Below the pieces are notes generated by a model. It did not search any database and was not told the DNA's origin. It saw only the letters and a list, made by a program, of their open reading frames with translations. From assembly GCF_002259485.1 (NCBI RefSeq), contig NZ_NPGA01000015.1, forward strand, positions 558,001 through 622,000: a DNA stretch of 64,000 nucleotides. Reading direction: 5' to 3'. The translations under genes and the position numbers were made by a program. This DNA is from Rhodococcus sp. 14-1411-2a (GTDB lineage Bacteria; Actinomycetota; Actinomycetes; Mycobacteriales; Mycobacteriaceae). Positions 15,418 through 24,531 of the stretch are shown here, piece by piece. How positions within the stretch are numbered: position 1 is the stretch's first letter; each line of letters opens with the position of its first letter.

Positions 15418-17193
15418 ATGGCTGTCGATGCCCGTCAGAAAATTGGAGTGACCGACCTCGCGGTCGCGTTGCCGAAAATGGTGACGGAGGTGCCTAGTCT
15501 GCTCAAGGGCCTGGCGGGATTCACCCGCAAGCCCGACCACAAAGCGTCGATCGGTCAGGTCTTCCAGGACGCCGCCGCGAAGAACAGCGACCGTCCGTTC
15601 GTGCGGTTCGAGGGCGAATCGATCACCTATCGGGACGCGAACGAACTCGTCAACCAGTACGCGGCGGTGTTCGCGGACCACGGGGTGAAGCGCGGCGACG
15701 TCGTCGGCATTCTCAGCAAGAACAGGCCGGAGGCACTGTTCGCCGCGCTCGCTACCGTCAAGCTCGGTGCCACGGCGGGAATGCTGAACTACAACCAGCG
15801 CGGTGACGTGCTCGAGCACAGCCTCGGCATTCTCGACGCGAAGGTCCTCGTGCTGGACGAGAGCGCACAGGAAGCTCTCGATTCGCTCGACGGGGAGCCG
15901 AAGGTCGGAGCAGTACTGCCGCTGAAGAAGCTGGCCGAGCTCGCGGCGACGGCGTCGACGGCCAATCCGAAGGTCACCGCCGAGATCCAGGCCAAGGAGA
16001 AGGCGTTCTACATCTTCACCTCGGGCACCACCGGCATGCCGAAGGCCAGCCTGATGAGCCACTTCCGCTGGCTCAAGTCGATGTCCGGTCTGGGCAACAT
16101 GGGTGTGCGGCTGCGCAGCAACGACGTCATCTACTGCTGCCTGCCGCTCTACCACAACAATGCGCTGACGGTGACGCTGTCCTCGGTGCTCGCAGGCGGC
16201 GCGACGATGGCCATCGGCAAGCAGTTCTCGGTGAGCAACTTCTGGGACGACATCCGGCTCAACAAGGCCACCGCGTTCACCTACATCGGTGAGCTGTGCC
16301 GCTACCTGCTGACACAGCCGGAGAAGCCTTCCGATCGGGACAACTCGGTCAAGCTGATCGTCGGCAACGGACTGCGCCCGGAGATCTGGGAAGAGTTCAC
16401 CCAGCGATTCGGCATCTCCCGCGTTGCCGAGTTCTACGGTGCCAGCGAGTGCAACATCGCATTCATCAACGCCCTGAACATGAAGAAGACCGCAGGCGTC
16501 TGCCCGTTGCCGTACGCCGTCGTCCAGTACGACGAGGAGTCCGGCAAGGCCAAGCGCGGCCAGGACGGCAAGCTCCGCAAGGTCGGCAACGGCGAGGTCG
16601 GACTGCTGCTGTCCAAGGTCACCGACCGAGCACCGTTCGACGGCTACTCCGACGACAAGGCCACCGAGAAGAAGCTGGTGCGCGACGGATTCAAGGACGG
16701 CGACGCTTGGTTCGACACCGGCGACCTGGTCCGCAAGCAGGGCTTCATGCACGTCGCGTTCGTCGACCGCCTCGGTGACACCTTCCGCTGGAAGGGCGAG
16801 AACGTCGCGACCACACAGGTCGAGGGAGCCCTGGGTGGGCACTCGTCGATCGACGGTGCCGTCGTGTACGGCGTCGACATCGAGGGAACCGACGGCAAAG
16901 CAGGCATGGCTGCGGTGACGCTGCGCGAAGGCGAGACCTTCGACGGCAAGACGATGGCCGAGCACCTCTACGACAAGCTCCCGACGTACGCGGTGCCCCT
17001 CTTCGTCAGGGTCGTCGAGAGCCTCGAGCAGACGTCGACGTTCAAGAGCCAGAAGGTGGCCCTGCGAAAGCTCGGCTACGAAGAGGACAGCGACAGCGAC
17101 CTGTACGTGCTGCGTGGCAAGTCCGGTGGCTACGAGAAGGCGTACGACGGTTACGTGGCCGAGGTCGCCGCAGGCAAGGCACCCAAGGGCTGA
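15418..17193 (+). CDS. fadD6: Long-chain acyl-CoA synthetase FadD6
   Basis: Acyl-CoA ligase of 591 residues of the FATP/very-long-chain type, converting long-chain fatty acids to acyl-CoA for degradation or lipid synthesis. The ATP loop YIFTSGTTGMPKAS is near residues 197-210, the second motif YGASECN follows, and the DTGD segment with the hinge precedes the C-terminal domain with the lysine-bearing FKSQKVALRK. Gene order fadD6-folP2-gpgS matches M. tuberculosis Rv1206-Rv1208. AAGGGGAG precedes the ATG by 4 bases. A possible operator and promoter lie at 15368-15386. Confidence 0.93.
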   Translation: MAVDARQKIGVTDLAVALPKMVTEVPSLLKGLAGFTRKPDHKASIGQVFQDAAAKNSDRPFVRFEGESITYRDANELVNQYAAVFADHGVKRGDVVGILSKNRPEALFAALATVKLGATAGMLNYNQRGDVLEHSLGILDAKVLVLDESAQEALDSLDGEPKVGAVLPLKKLAELAATASTANPKVTAEIQAKEKAFYIFTSGTTGMPKASLMSHFRWLKSMSGLGNMGVRLRSNDVIYCCLPLYHNNALTVTLSSVLAGGATMAIGKQFSVSNFWDDIRLNKATAFTYIGELCRYLLTQPEKPSDRDNSVKLIVGNGLRPEIWEEFTQRFGISRVAEFYGASECNIAFINALNMKKTAGVCPLPYAVVQYDEESGKAKRGQDGKLRKVGNGEVGLLLSKVTDRAPFDGYSDDKATEKKLVRDGFKDGDAWFDTGDLVRKQGFMHVAFVDRLGDTFRWKGENVATTQVEGALGGHSSIDGAVVYGVDIEGTDGKAGMAAVTLREGETFDGKTMAEHLYDKLPTYAVPLFVRVVESLEQTSTFKSQKVALRKLGYEEDSDSDLYVLRGKSGGYEKAYDGYVAEVAAGKAPKG

Positions 17194-17229
17194 GCACTCG
17201 AAATATGCCCACGTGCCACTATTGATTTC

Positions 17230-18090
17230 ATGAGCACTCTCTGCGGCAAACCGGTCGCCGACGATCGCGCATTGGTCATGGCGATCGTCAATCGCACCCC
17301 CGATTCGTTCTACGACGGGGGTGCGAACTTTTCCGACGACGCCGCGATGGCGTCGGTGCACCGGGCCGTCGCGGAGGGTGCCGACATGATCGACATCGGC
17401 GGTGTGAAGGCCGGCCCCGGCGCCATCGTCGACGCCGAGGAGGAGATTCGCCGTGTCGTTCCGTTCGTCGAGGCCATCCGGGACGCGTATCCGGAGCTGC
17501 TGATCAGTGTGGACACCTGGCGCAGCGAGGTCGCTCGACTGGCCTGTGGCGTCGGCGCGGATCTGATCAACGACACGTGGGCCGGGGCCGATCCGGAGCT
17601 GGTGCGCGTCGCTGCCGCCGAAGGTGTCGGCATCGTCTGCTCGCACACCGGCGGGGCGGTGCCCCGTACGCGCCCGCATCGTGTTCGGTACACCGATGTG
17701 GTGGCCGACGTGATCGCCGAAGTCACCGCCGCCGCGGAGAACGCCGTCGCGGAGGGGGTGAAAAAGGATTCGATTCTCATCGATCCGACGCACGATTTCG
17801 GGAAAAACACCTATCACGGGCTCGAGTTGTTGCGTCGCGTGGACGATCTTGTAAACACCGGGTGGCCTGTGCTCATGGCGCTGAGCAACAAGGACTTCGT
17901 AGGCGAGACTCTAGGGGTAGAGCTCGCCGACCGGTTGGAGGGAACATTGGCAGCGACAGCATTGGCCGCAGCAGGCGGAGCCCGAATGTTCCGGGTTCAC
18001 GAAGTTGCGTCGACCAGAAGAGTCGTCGACATGGTGGCAGCGATCCAGGGTCTGAGAACCCCGGCGCGGACGGTCAGGGGTCTGGCATGA
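17230..18090 (+). CDS. folP2: Dihydropteroate synthase-like protein FolP2
   Basis: Protein of 286 residues with the pterin-binding barrel of dihydropteroate synthase. The pterin-side motifs are kept (MAIVNRTPDSFYDGG, ISVDTWRSEVA), but two loops that matter in true synthases differ: GGVKAGPGA stands where GGESTRPGA is usual, and LSNKDFVGE where the family has a lysine- and serine-bearing RKSF. Mycobacterial FolP2 is described as lacking synthase activity, which fits. Its stop overlaps the gpgS start (ATGA at 18087), so it is coupled to methylglucose lipopolysaccharide synthesis rather than to folate genes. The real function is open. Confidence 0.85.
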   Translation: MSTLCGKPVADDRALVMAIVNRTPDSFYDGGANFSDDAAMASVHRAVAEGADMIDIGGVKAGPGAIVDAEEEIRRVVPFVEAIRDAYPELLISVDTWRSEVARLACGVGADLINDTWAGADPELVRVAAAEGVGIVCSHTGGAVPRTRPHRVRYTDVVADVIAEVTAAAENAVAEGVKKDSILIDPTHDFGKNTYHGLELLRRVDDLVNTGWPVLMALSNKDFVGETLGVELADRLEGTLAATALAAAGGARMFRVHEVASTRRVVDMVAAIQGLRTPARTVRGLA

Positions 18091-19016
18091 CACTCGCAGA
18101 TCGAACGGACGTCACCAGGGCGTGGTCCGAGACCAACAGCTGGGACACCCCGCAATGGACCGTCGCCGAACTCGAGGCCGCCAAAGCGGGCCGAACGGTG
18201 TCGGTGGTACTCCCGGCGCTCAACGAGGAACAGACGGTCGCCGCCGTCATCGACACGATCCACCCGTTGCTCGGCGGTCTCGTCGACGAGCTGATCGTGT
18301 TGGACTCCGGTTCCACCGACGAAACGGCTGTGCGCGCGACGGCGGCCGGTGCACGGGTCATCAGCAGAGAAGAAGCGGTACCAGGGATCGACCCGGTACC
18401 AGGCAAGGGCGAGGTGCTGTGGCGATCGGTGGCTGCGTCGACCGGTGACCTCATCGCGTTCGTCGACTCCGACCTGATCAACCCCGATCCGGCGTTCGTA
18501 CCCAAGTTGCTCGGCCCCCTGCTGATGGGCGACGGCATCCACCTCGTCAAGGGTTACTACCGCCGTCCGTTGCGGACCAGCGGAACCGAGGACGCCAACG
18601 GCGGTGGACGCGTCACCGAGCTGGTGGCACGGCCGCTGCTCGCTGCGTTGCGGCCCGAGCTGACCGGGGTCATTCAGCCCCTCGGGGGCGAGTACGCCGG
18701 TACGCGTGAGCTTCTGTCCGCGGTGCCGTTCGCGCCCGGCTACGGAGTGGAGATCGGGCTGTTGCTCGATACCTACGACAGGCTCGGGCTGGGGGCGATC
18801 GGCCAGGTGAATCTGGGAGTGCGCAAGCACCGCAACCGCCCGCTGGTCGAACTCGGGGCGATGAGCCGACAGATCGTCGGGACGATGCTCAACCGCTGCG
18901 GGATGGTCGATTCCGGTGCCGGTCTTCTGCAGTTCCGCGTCGACGGTGACTCGTTCGAGCCGTTCTCGACCGAGGTGTCGTTGTTGGATCGACCGGCGAT
19001 GAACTCGCTGAAATAG
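18087..19016 (+). CDS. gpgS: Glucosyl-3-phosphoglycerate synthase
   Basis: GT-A-fold retaining glycosyltransferase (family GT81) of 309 residues that joins glucose from a nucleotide sugar to 3-phosphoglycerate, the first committed step towards methylglucose lipopolysaccharides. Visible motifs are VVLPALNEE for the nucleotide, GKGEVLWRS, the metal-binding DSD in AFVDSDLINP, and GVRKHRNRPL in the acceptor region. The ATG at 18087 overlaps the folP2 stop. Together with glgM and glgC 2-5 kb away it links this region to alpha-glucan and glucosylglycerate chemistry. Confidence 0.93.
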   Translation: MTLADRTDVTRAWSETNSWDTPQWTVAELEAAKAGRTVSVVLPALNEEQTVAAVIDTIHPLLGGLVDELIVLDSGSTDETAVRATAAGARVISREEAVPGIDPVPGKGEVLWRSVAASTGDLIAFVDSDLINPDPAFVPKLLGPLLMGDGIHLVKGYYRRPLRTSGTEDANGGGRVTELVARPLLAALRPELTGVIQPLGGEYAGTRELLSAVPFAPGYGVEIGLLLDTYDRLGLGAIGQVNLGVRKHRNRPLVELGAMSRQIVGTMLNRCGMVDSGAGLLQFRVDGDSFEPFSTEVSLLDRPAMNSLK

Positions 19017-19047
19017 TCGTGTCGGGCGGTCGTGACAAGATCGAGGC

Positions 19048-19374
19048 ATGTTGACGCTGCTGATCTACGTCGTCGTCATTGCCGTCGTCGCTGCTGCACT
19101 GTTCTTCGTGGCGTCGGCGGTGTTCGGTCGCGGTGAGGAACTGGGCCCGTTGCCCGAGGGAACCACCGCGACCGTTCTGCCCGCGGAGGGCGTCACCGGT
19201 GCCGACGTGCGCGCGCTGAAGTTCCAGCAGAGCCTGCGGGGTTACAAGCCCAGTGAGGTCGACTGGGCACTGGAGAGACTCGGCGGCGAGATCGACATGC
19301 TTCGTTCGCGATTGTCGGCCGCGCAGTCCTCGGGTACCCCGCAGTCGGCCGCATCCGAGCCGGACGGGCAATGA
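19048..19374 (+). CDS. DivIVA-domain membrane protein
   Basis: Protein of 108 residues with one N-terminal membrane helix (about residues 3-25) and a short DivIVA-type segment, LKFQQSLRGYKPSEVDWAL, followed by a coiled region ending near residue 90. The segment matches the N-terminal motif of DivIVA and Wag31, which binds curved membrane or cell-division partners, but the long coiled coil of those proteins is missing. It corresponds by position to M. tuberculosis Rv1209. Its stop overlaps the tag start (ATGA at 19371). A role in the envelope or division is inferred only. Confidence 0.8.
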   Translation: MLTLLIYVVVIAVVAAALFFVASAVFGRGEELGPLPEGTTATVLPAEGVTGADVRALKFQQSLRGYKPSEVDWALERLGGEIDMLRSRLSAAQSSGTPQSAASEPDGQ

Positions 19375-19979
19375 GTGCTGTCGCCGGACCGGACGGCAAG
19401 CTCCGCTGCCCGTGGGGTGCCACCGACGACTCTGTGTATCGGGATTACCACGACGTCGAGTGGGGGCAGCCGCTTCACGGGCGCAACGAGCTCTACGAGC
19501 GACTGTGTCTCGAAGCGTTCCAATCGGGTCTGGCGTGGATCACGATCCTGCGCAAGCGCGAGAGTTTCCGCACCGCATTCGCCGGTTTCGATCCGGAGCA
19601 GGTGGCCCGGTTCGACGAGGCCGATGTGGATCGGTTGATGAACGACGCGTCCATCGTGCGCAATCGGCTCAAGATCGAGGCAGCGGTGAACAACGCGCGC
19701 GCCGTCGTCGATCTCCACGACACCGACCTCGACACCCTGCTGTGGTCCTTCGCGCCGAAACCCAGGCCGGCGCGCCTGACCGAGTTCTCCGAAGTGCCCG
19801 CCTCGACTCCCGAGTCCACAGCCATGGCCAAGGAGCTCAAGCGGCGTGGTCTGCGGTTCGTCGGTCCGACAACCGCCTACGCCCTGATGCAGGCCACCGG
19901 AATGGTCGACGATCACCTGTCGGAGTGCTGGGTGCAGGTCACGAATACCGACTCCGTTTCCCGGTATCGAGGTCGATAG
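19371..19979 (+). CDS. tag: DNA-3-methyladenine glycosylase I
   Basis: Base-excision repair enzyme of 202 residues that removes 3-methyladenine from alkylated DNA. The N-terminal RCPWG and HDVEWG and the C-terminal DDHLSECW hold the cysteines and histidines that form the zinc site in Tag enzymes; FQSGLAWITILRKR is the conserved helix next to the base pocket. The start overlaps the stop of the DivIVA-like gene. Gene order matches M. tuberculosis Rv1209-Rv1210. There are no unusual features. Confidence 0.93.
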   Translation: MSAVAGPDGKLRCPWGATDDSVYRDYHDVEWGQPLHGRNELYERLCLEAFQSGLAWITILRKRESFRTAFAGFDPEQVARFDEADVDRLMNDASIVRNRLKIEAAVNNARAVVDLHDTDLDTLLWSFAPKPRPARLTEFSEVPASTPESTAMAKELKRRGLRFVGPTTAYALMQATGMVDDHLSECWVQVTNTDSVSRYRGR

Positions 19980-20074
19980 GGAAGAATAGGAGTCAACACC
20001 CGTCGCCCCGCGACGAATTTATCTTTTAGGCCGAGGCGCCGAGTTGGTGGGCGCAGATCTGGAGGGAGCAGAGG

Positions 20075-20242
20075 ATGGCGGCGATGAAGCCCCGGACCGG
20101 GGACGGTCCCCTCGAAGCAACCAAAGAGGGACGAGGAATCGTCATGCGTGTCCCGCTCGAGGGGGGCGGCCGCCTGGTCGTCGAATTGACCCCCGACGAG
20201 GCCGCGGCACTCGGTGACGAACTGAAGGGTGTCACCGGCTGA
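20075..20242 (+). CDS. DUF3117 family small protein
   Basis: A 55-residue protein below the usual length limit for gene finding. It begins MAAMKPRTGDGPLEATKEGR and continues with IVMRVPLEGGGRLVVELTPDE, which is the DUF3117 family, strongly conserved in actinobacteria and equivalent to M. tuberculosis Rv1211. The function is unknown. AGGGAGCAGAGG lies directly upstream of the ATG at 20075. The gene has its own likely promoter in the preceding 95 bases and an intrinsic terminator behind it at 20268, so it appears to be a single-gene transcript. Confidence 0.93.
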   Translation: MAAMKPRTGDGPLEATKEGRGIVMRVPLEGGGRLVVELTPDEAAALGDELKGVTG

Positions 20243-20267
20243 TCGCCCTGTCGATCGATCATCGCTC

Positions 20268-20300
20268 AGCCCCGCTGGCCGTACCGGCAAGCGGGGCTTT
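20268..20300 (+). terminator. Intrinsic terminator after DUF3117 gene
   Basis: AGCCCCGC (20268-20275) pairs with GCGGGGCT (20291-20298), with an extra inner GCC/GGC pairing, and is followed by TTTGTGTTGTTT. This is the most canonical rho-independent terminator in the window. Confidence 0.85.
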
Positions 20301-20345
20301 GTGTTGTTTCCAGGGGTGTGCGTGCCGGTGTGAAAGAGGTGCTCG

Positions 20346-21200
20346 ATGCTGACCGATGTCGTGGACGTGCTGTTGTGTCCGCAGTGCCGAGTGCGCGAGG
20401 TCGACTCCGGACTCGGTGTAGGCGACACGGATCGGACGCTGTGGTGCGATCGAGGGCATTCGTTCGACGTGGCCCGGCAGGGTTACGTCAGTCTGCTCAC
20501 CGGTGACGGCGGCAAGTTCGCCGGCGACTCGGCCGAGATGATCGCGGCACGCGACGTGTTCCTTGAGAAGGGGCATTTCGACCCGATCGCCGCAGCGGTC
20601 TCGGCGGGTGTCCCGGTGGACAGCGAGGTGGTGCTCGACGTTGGAGTCGGAACCGGTCACTACCTCGCGGCTGTTCTCGACGCCCGCCCCGATGCCCGGG
20701 GGATAGGCGTCGACGTATCGAAGTTCGCGGCCAGGCGCGCCGCACGATCCCACCCCAGGCTGGGGTCCGTGGTCGCGGACATCTGGAGTGGACTTCCGGT
20801 GCGGTCGGGTGCCCTGTCCGCGGTGACGTGCGTGTTCGCCCCACGCAACGCCGGCGAGCTGAACCGAGTCCTCGTCGACGACGGAGTGTTGGTCGTCGTC
20901 ACGCCCACGATGCGACATCAGCGTGAACTGCGGGGCCCACTGGGACTCATCGGCGTCGCCGAGGACAAGACCCGCCGGCTCGGCGAATCGTTGTCCGGCC
21001 TGTTCGAGCCGGTGGCGGAGTCTGCGCTCGACTATTCGATGATGCTCTCGCACAACGATATCGAAGCGCTGATCGGCATGGGCCCGTCGTCGCGCCACGG
21101 TGACCACGACGCTCGGTCCGCTGCCCTGGGTGAGCTACCGGACGTCACCGAGGTCACCGCGTCGGTGACTGTGTCGACCTATCGCAGGGCGAATCGCTGA
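20346..21200 (+). CDS. 23S rRNA (guanine-N1)-methyltransferase, RlmA family
   Basis: SAM-dependent methyltransferase of 284 residues. The N-terminal zinc finger has the spacing CPQC...C...H (residues 11, 14, 34, 38) seen in RlmA and TlrB, which methylate a guanine in 23S rRNA. The SAM-binding motif LDVGVGTGHYL is near residue 98, and CVFAPRNAGELNRVL is the typical central segment. Members of this family can influence macrolide resistance, but that cannot be told here. The ATG at 20346 fits the zinc finger position. It ends 10 bases from the convergent glgM. Confidence 0.85.
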   Translation: MLTDVVDVLLCPQCRVREVDSGLGVGDTDRTLWCDRGHSFDVARQGYVSLLTGDGGKFAGDSAEMIAARDVFLEKGHFDPIAAAVSAGVPVDSEVVLDVGVGTGHYLAAVLDARPDARGIGVDVSKFAARRAARSHPRLGSVVADIWSGLPVRSGALSAVTCVFAPRNAGELNRVLVDDGVLVVVTPTMRHQRELRGPLGLIGVAEDKTRRLGESLSGLFEPVAESALDYSMMLSHNDIEALIGMGPSSRHGDHDARSAALGELPDVTEVTASVTVSTYRRANR

Positions 21201-21210
21201 GTCGTCCCGA

Positions 21211-22374
21211 TCAGCGGCGCCGTGCCAGCGCGTCGTTGTAGACGGCGAGAGTCTGCTTCGCGATCGAGGCCCAGGAGAACTCGGCGACTGCGCGCTCGCG
21301 GCCTGCCGTGCCCATCGCTGTTGCGAGCGTGGGGTCGAGGGCGACCTCGTTGACGGTGTCGGCGAGGGTTCGCTCGAAAGCGTCGGGTTCGTAGGAGTTG
21401 TAGTGCACCAGGCGTCCGGTGCGGCCCTCGTCGACGACCTCGGGGATGCCGCCGACATCCGAAGCCACCACGGCGGTTTCGCAGGCCATCGCCTCGAGGT
21501 TGACGATGCCGAGTGGCTCGTACACAGAGGGGCAGACGAACACTGCTGCTGCCGTGAGAATCTCGCGAATCTTGTCGGTGGGCAGCATGTCCTTGACCCA
21601 GAACATGCCGCTGCGCTGCTCGGCGAGCGACGCCACCGCGCGCTCGGTCTCCGCGGCGATCTCCGGTGTATCGGGCGCGCCTGCACACAGGACGAGCTGG
21701 ATCGACGGGTCGAAGTGGTGGGCTGCTGCGATGAGGTGCCCGACGCCCTTCTGCCGGGTGATGCGTCCGACGAACGCGACGATCGGCTTGCTTCGATCGA
21801 CGCCGATCTCGTCCAGGGTCGAGGTGCCGTGATCGGCGAACCACCGCTGGGTGTCGATTCCGTTGCGCACCACATGAACCCGGCTCGGATCGAGTCGCGG
21901 ATAGGCGTCGAGCACATCTTTTGCCATGCCCTCGCTGACGGCGATGACCGCGTCGGCGTACTCCACGGCATTGCGCTCCGACCACGACGAGATGCGGTAG
22001 CCGCCGCCGAGTTGCTCGGCCTTCCACGGCCGACGCGGCTCGAGGGAGTGCGCGGTGAGGATGTGGGGGACGTCGTACAACTCTGCTGCCAGATGACCGG
22101 CGAGACCGGTGTACCAGGTGTGCGAATGCACCACGTCCGCGCCTGCGGCGGCGTTCGCCATCCGCAGCTCGGCCGACAACGTCGTCAACGCAGCGTTGGC
22201 TCCGGCGAGCGCGGGATCCGGGTCGTGCACCTGCGCAGTGTCGCGGGGCGCGCCCATACAGTGGATGTCCACGTCGCACAGCGACTTCAGCTGCGCGGAC
22301 AACTCGGTGACATGAACTCCTGCGCCACCGTAGATCTCCGGGGGATATTCCTTGGTCATCATTGCTACGCGCAC
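21211..22374 (-). CDS. glgM: Alpha-maltose-1-phosphate synthase GlgM (glycogen synthase-like)
   Basis: GT4 glycosyltransferase of 387 residues, which in actinobacteria joins ADP-glucose to glucose-1-phosphate to give maltose-1-phosphate, the building block of alpha-glucan made by GlgE. EYPPEIYGGAGVHVTEL is the N-terminal donor loop, FVGRITRQKG the start of the second domain, and PSVYEPLGIVNLEAM holds the nucleotide-binding glutamate motif. It is divergent from glgC, which supplies ADP-glucose, with 76 bases between the starts. The GTG at 22374 is the only suitable start. In older annotation the same protein is called glgA. Confidence 0.93.
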   Translation of the reverse strand: MRVAMMTKEYPPEIYGGAGVHVTELSAQLKSLCDVDIHCMGAPRDTAQVHDPDPALAGANAALTTLSAELRMANAAAGADVVHSHTWYTGLAGHLAAELYDVPHILTAHSLEPRRPWKAEQLGGGYRISSWSERNAVEYADAVIAVSEGMAKDVLDAYPRLDPSRVHVVRNGIDTQRWFADHGTSTLDEIGVDRSKPIVAFVGRITRQKGVGHLIAAAHHFDPSIQLVLCAGAPDTPEIAAETERAVASLAEQRSGMFWVKDMLPTDKIREILTAAAVFVCPSVYEPLGIVNLEAMACETAVVASDVGGIPEVVDEGRTGRLVHYNSYEPDAFERTLADTVNEVALDPTLATAMGTAGRERAVAEFSWASIAKQTLAVYNDALARRR

Positions 22375-22450
22375 GTGAACGAACCTACATTCCCCAGCAG
22401 TTGTGCGTGTACTGCTCGCAAGGTTCTCTCGGTGCGGATAGGTTGAGTGG

Positions 22451-23665
22451 GTGAGGACACAACCGCACGTACTAGGGATCGTGCTTGCCGGCGGCGAGGG
22501 TAAGCGTCTTTACCCGATGACCGCGGACCGAGCCAAGCCGGCAGTTCCCTTCGGGGGCGCCTACCGACTCATCGACTTCGTGCTGAGCAATCTCGTCAAC
22601 GCCGGTTACCTCCGGCTCTGCGTGCTCACCCAGTACAAGTCCCATTCACTGGACCGCCACATCTCGCAGACGTGGCGGCTGTCCGGATTCGCCGGGGAGT
22701 ACATCACTCCGGTTCCCGCGCAGCAGCGTCTCGGACCCCGGTGGTACACCGGCAGCGCCGACGCGATCTTCCAGTCGCTGAACCTGGTGTACGACGAGGA
22801 CCCCGAGTACATCGTGGTCTTCGGAGCCGACCACGTGTACCGGATGGATCCGGAGCAGATGGTGCAGCAGCACATCGACTCCGGCGCGGGCGTCACCGTC
22901 GCGGGCATCCGGGTTCCGCGTAGCGAGGCCTTCGCGTTCGGGTGCATCGATTCGGACGAGAACGGCAAGATCACCCAGTTCCTCGAGAAGCCGGCGCAGC
23001 CGCCCGGCACCCCGGACGACCCGGACGTCACCTATGCGTCCATGGGTAACTACGTGTTCACCACCAAGGTGCTCGTCGACGCCATCAAAGCCGACTCCGA
23101 GAACGTCGACTCCGACCACGACATGGGCGGCGACATCATTCCGGCGCTCGTCGAAGCGGGCGTCGCCTCGGTCTACGACTTCAACGACAACGTCGTGCCC
23201 GGTGCCACCGAGCGCGACCGCGGCTACTGGCGAGACGTGGGCACCATCGATGCCTTCTACGACGCCCACATGGACCTCGTGTCGGTGCACCCCATCTTCA
23301 ACCTGTACAACCGCCGCTGGCCCATCCGCGGATCGGCCGAGAACCTGCCGCCCGCCAAGTTCGTCCAGGGCGGCTTGGCTCAGGAGTCGGTCGTCGGTGC
23401 CGGGTGCATCCTGTCCGCGGCCACGGTCCGCAACTCGGTGCTCAGCTCCAACGTCATGATCGACAGCGGCGCGACGGTCGAGGGCAGCGTCCTGATGCCC
23501 GGCGTCCGGATCGGCAAGGGTGCCGTCGTGCGGCACGCGATCCTGGACAAGAACGTCGTGGTGGGCGACGGCGAGATCATCGGCGTCGACCACGAACGCG
23601 ATCGCGAGCGCTTCAACGTCAGTGCCGGTGGAGTCGTCTCCGTCGGCAAGGGCGTCTGGATCTAG
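22451..23665 (+). CDS. glgC: Glucose-1-phosphate adenylyltransferase
   Basis: ADP-glucose pyrophosphorylase of 404 residues, forming ADP-glucose from ATP and glucose-1-phosphate for glycogen and capsular alpha-glucan. The N-terminal [20 protein letters not shown] is the nucleotide loop, [10 protein letters not shown] the metal-binding segment, and [13 protein letters not shown] the substrate loop; the C-terminal third is the left-handed beta-helix with hexapeptide repeats ending in GKGVWI. The GTG at 22451 opens the conserved N-terminus. It is divergent from glgM and ends just before a 48-base palindrome. Confidence 0.95.
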   Translation: MRTQPHVLGIVLAGGEGKRLYPMTADRAKPAVPFGGAYRLIDFVLSNLVNAGYLRLCVLTQYKSHSLDRHISQTWRLSGFAGEYITPVPAQQRLGPRWYTGSADAIFQSLNLVYDEDPEYIVVFGADHVYRMDPEQMVQQHIDSGAGVTVAGIRVPRSEAFAFGCIDSDENGKITQFLEKPAQPPGTPDDPDVTYASMGNYVFTTKVLVDAIKADSENVDSDHDMGGDIIPALVEAGVASVYDFNDNVVPGATERDRGYWRDVGTIDAFYDAHMDLVSVHPIFNLYNRRWPIRGSAENLPPAKFVQGGLAQESVVGAGCILSAATVRNSVLSSNVMIDSGATVEGSVLMPGVRIGKGAVVRHAILDKNVVVGDGEIIGVDHERDRERFNVSAGGVVSVGKGVWI

Positions 23666-23673
23666 AGCCTGCG

Positions 23674-23721
23674 GCATGTGAACGGTAATTCGTAACCCGC
23701 TACGAGTTACCGCTCACATGC
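23674..23721. repeat. 48-bp palindromic element, family 1 copy A
   Basis: Two 21-base arms around the loop ACCCGC. The left arm starts GCATGTGAACGG and the right arm ends CGCTCACATGC; 19 of 21 positions pair (one A-C mismatch and one T-G). It fills the gap between the convergent glgC and methyltransferase genes. A second copy of the same length lies at 37840-37887. It probably acts as a hairpin at the ends of both transcripts, though no T-run follows. Confidence 0.85.
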
Positions 23722-23732
23722 GGCGCAGCCGC

Positions 23733-24365
23733 TCACGCTCTCGACGCGCAGATCAACCCGTCGCCCAAGGGCAGCAGCACCGTCGTCAGACGGTCGTCCT
23801 CGGCGATGGCCCGGGCAGCGGAACGGACTGCAACAGCGGTGGCGTCGCGCTGAGTGGGATCGGCGACCCGTCCGCCGAGCAACGCGTTGTGCAGCACCAG
23901 AACTCCGCCGGGGCGCAGCAGTCGAACGCTCTCGGCTACGAAGTGCGGATGGTCGGCCGGACTGGCGTCGATGAACACCAAGTCGTAGGTGTCGTCGGCC
24001 AACCGGGGGAGCACGTCCAACGCCCAACCGTTGATCAGCCGGGTACGTGAGGGCGCTATTCCCCCCGCGCGGAACGCTTCTCGGGCCGCGCGCTGGTGCT
24101 CCGGTTCGGTGTCGATGGTGGTGAGAACGCCGTCCGCGCGCATCCCGTCGAGCAGCCACAAGCCGCTGATGCCTGCGCCGGTTCCGATTTCGACGACGGT
24201 CTTCGCGCCGAGCATCTGGGTGAAGATGGACAGAATCGCTCCGACCGACGGCGGTACCGGGGCGGCACCGAGGTCGACGGCTCGCTCTCTGGCTGCGATC
24301 AGAACCTCGTCCTCCTGGGCGGAGTCTTCGGCGTAGGCGAGCATCTTCTCGGCGTTGGTCGGCAC
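23733..24365 (-). CDS. SAM-dependent O-methyltransferase (Rv1220c-like)
   Basis: Class I methyltransferase of 210 residues in the family of small O-methyltransferases. [16 protein letters not shown] is the SAM-binding motif I and [15 protein letters not shown] holds the acidic metal or substrate segment; the start [16 protein letters not shown] is that of M. tuberculosis Rv1220c, which likewise stands divergent from sigE. The substrate is unknown. The GTG at 24365 is used; an ATG seven codons later is possible. Its promoter shares a 164-base region with sigE. Confidence 0.85.
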   Translation of the reverse strand: MPTNAEKMLAYAEDSAQEDEVLIAARERAVDLGAAPVPPSVGAILSIFTQMLGAKTVVEIGTGAGISGLWLLDGMRADGVLTTIDTEPEHQRAAREAFRAGGIAPSRTRLINGWALDVLPRLADDTYDLVFIDASPADHPHFVAESVRLLRPGGVLVLHNALLGGRVADPTQRDATAVAVRSAARAIAEDDRLTTVLLPLGDGLICASRA

Positions 24366-24436
24366 GCCCCGAGGCTATCGTGCCCAGGGCACATTCTCAC
24401 GCACACATTCTCAGGTGCGCCTCAGCTGTTTCATAC

Positions 24437-24456
24437 CGGACCCACACGCGGGTCCG
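24437..24456. repeat. Hairpin in the sigE upstream region
   Basis: CGGACCC and GGGTCCG form a perfect 7-base stem around ACACGC, between the divergent methyltransferase and sigE genes. It could be a regulator site or lie in the 5' leader of a distal sigE transcript. Confidence 0.4.
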
Positions 24457-24505
24457 TCAGGCTATGGAGGAATCGAAGGTCCATCTCGATTGCGAAGTGT
24501 GAGCT

Positions 24506-24531
24506 GGAACATCCGAGGGTAGTCGTCGGTT
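24506..24531 (+). promoter_or_regulatory. ECF-type promoter of sigE (probable autoregulation)
   Basis: GGAAC at 24506-24510 is followed after exactly 18 bases by GTT at 24529-24531, the spacing published for mycobacterial SigE/SigH-type promoters. This suggests that SigE transcribes its own gene. The -10 part overlaps the TTG codon at 24530, so a transcript from here cannot use that start. Confidence 0.7.

Noticed and set aside
15148..17817. Very long open frame on the minus strand (889 codons)
   Set aside because: It lies opposite fadD6 and folP2, whose protein motifs are unmistakable. Long antisense frames are common at this GC content, and the translated sequence shows no family.
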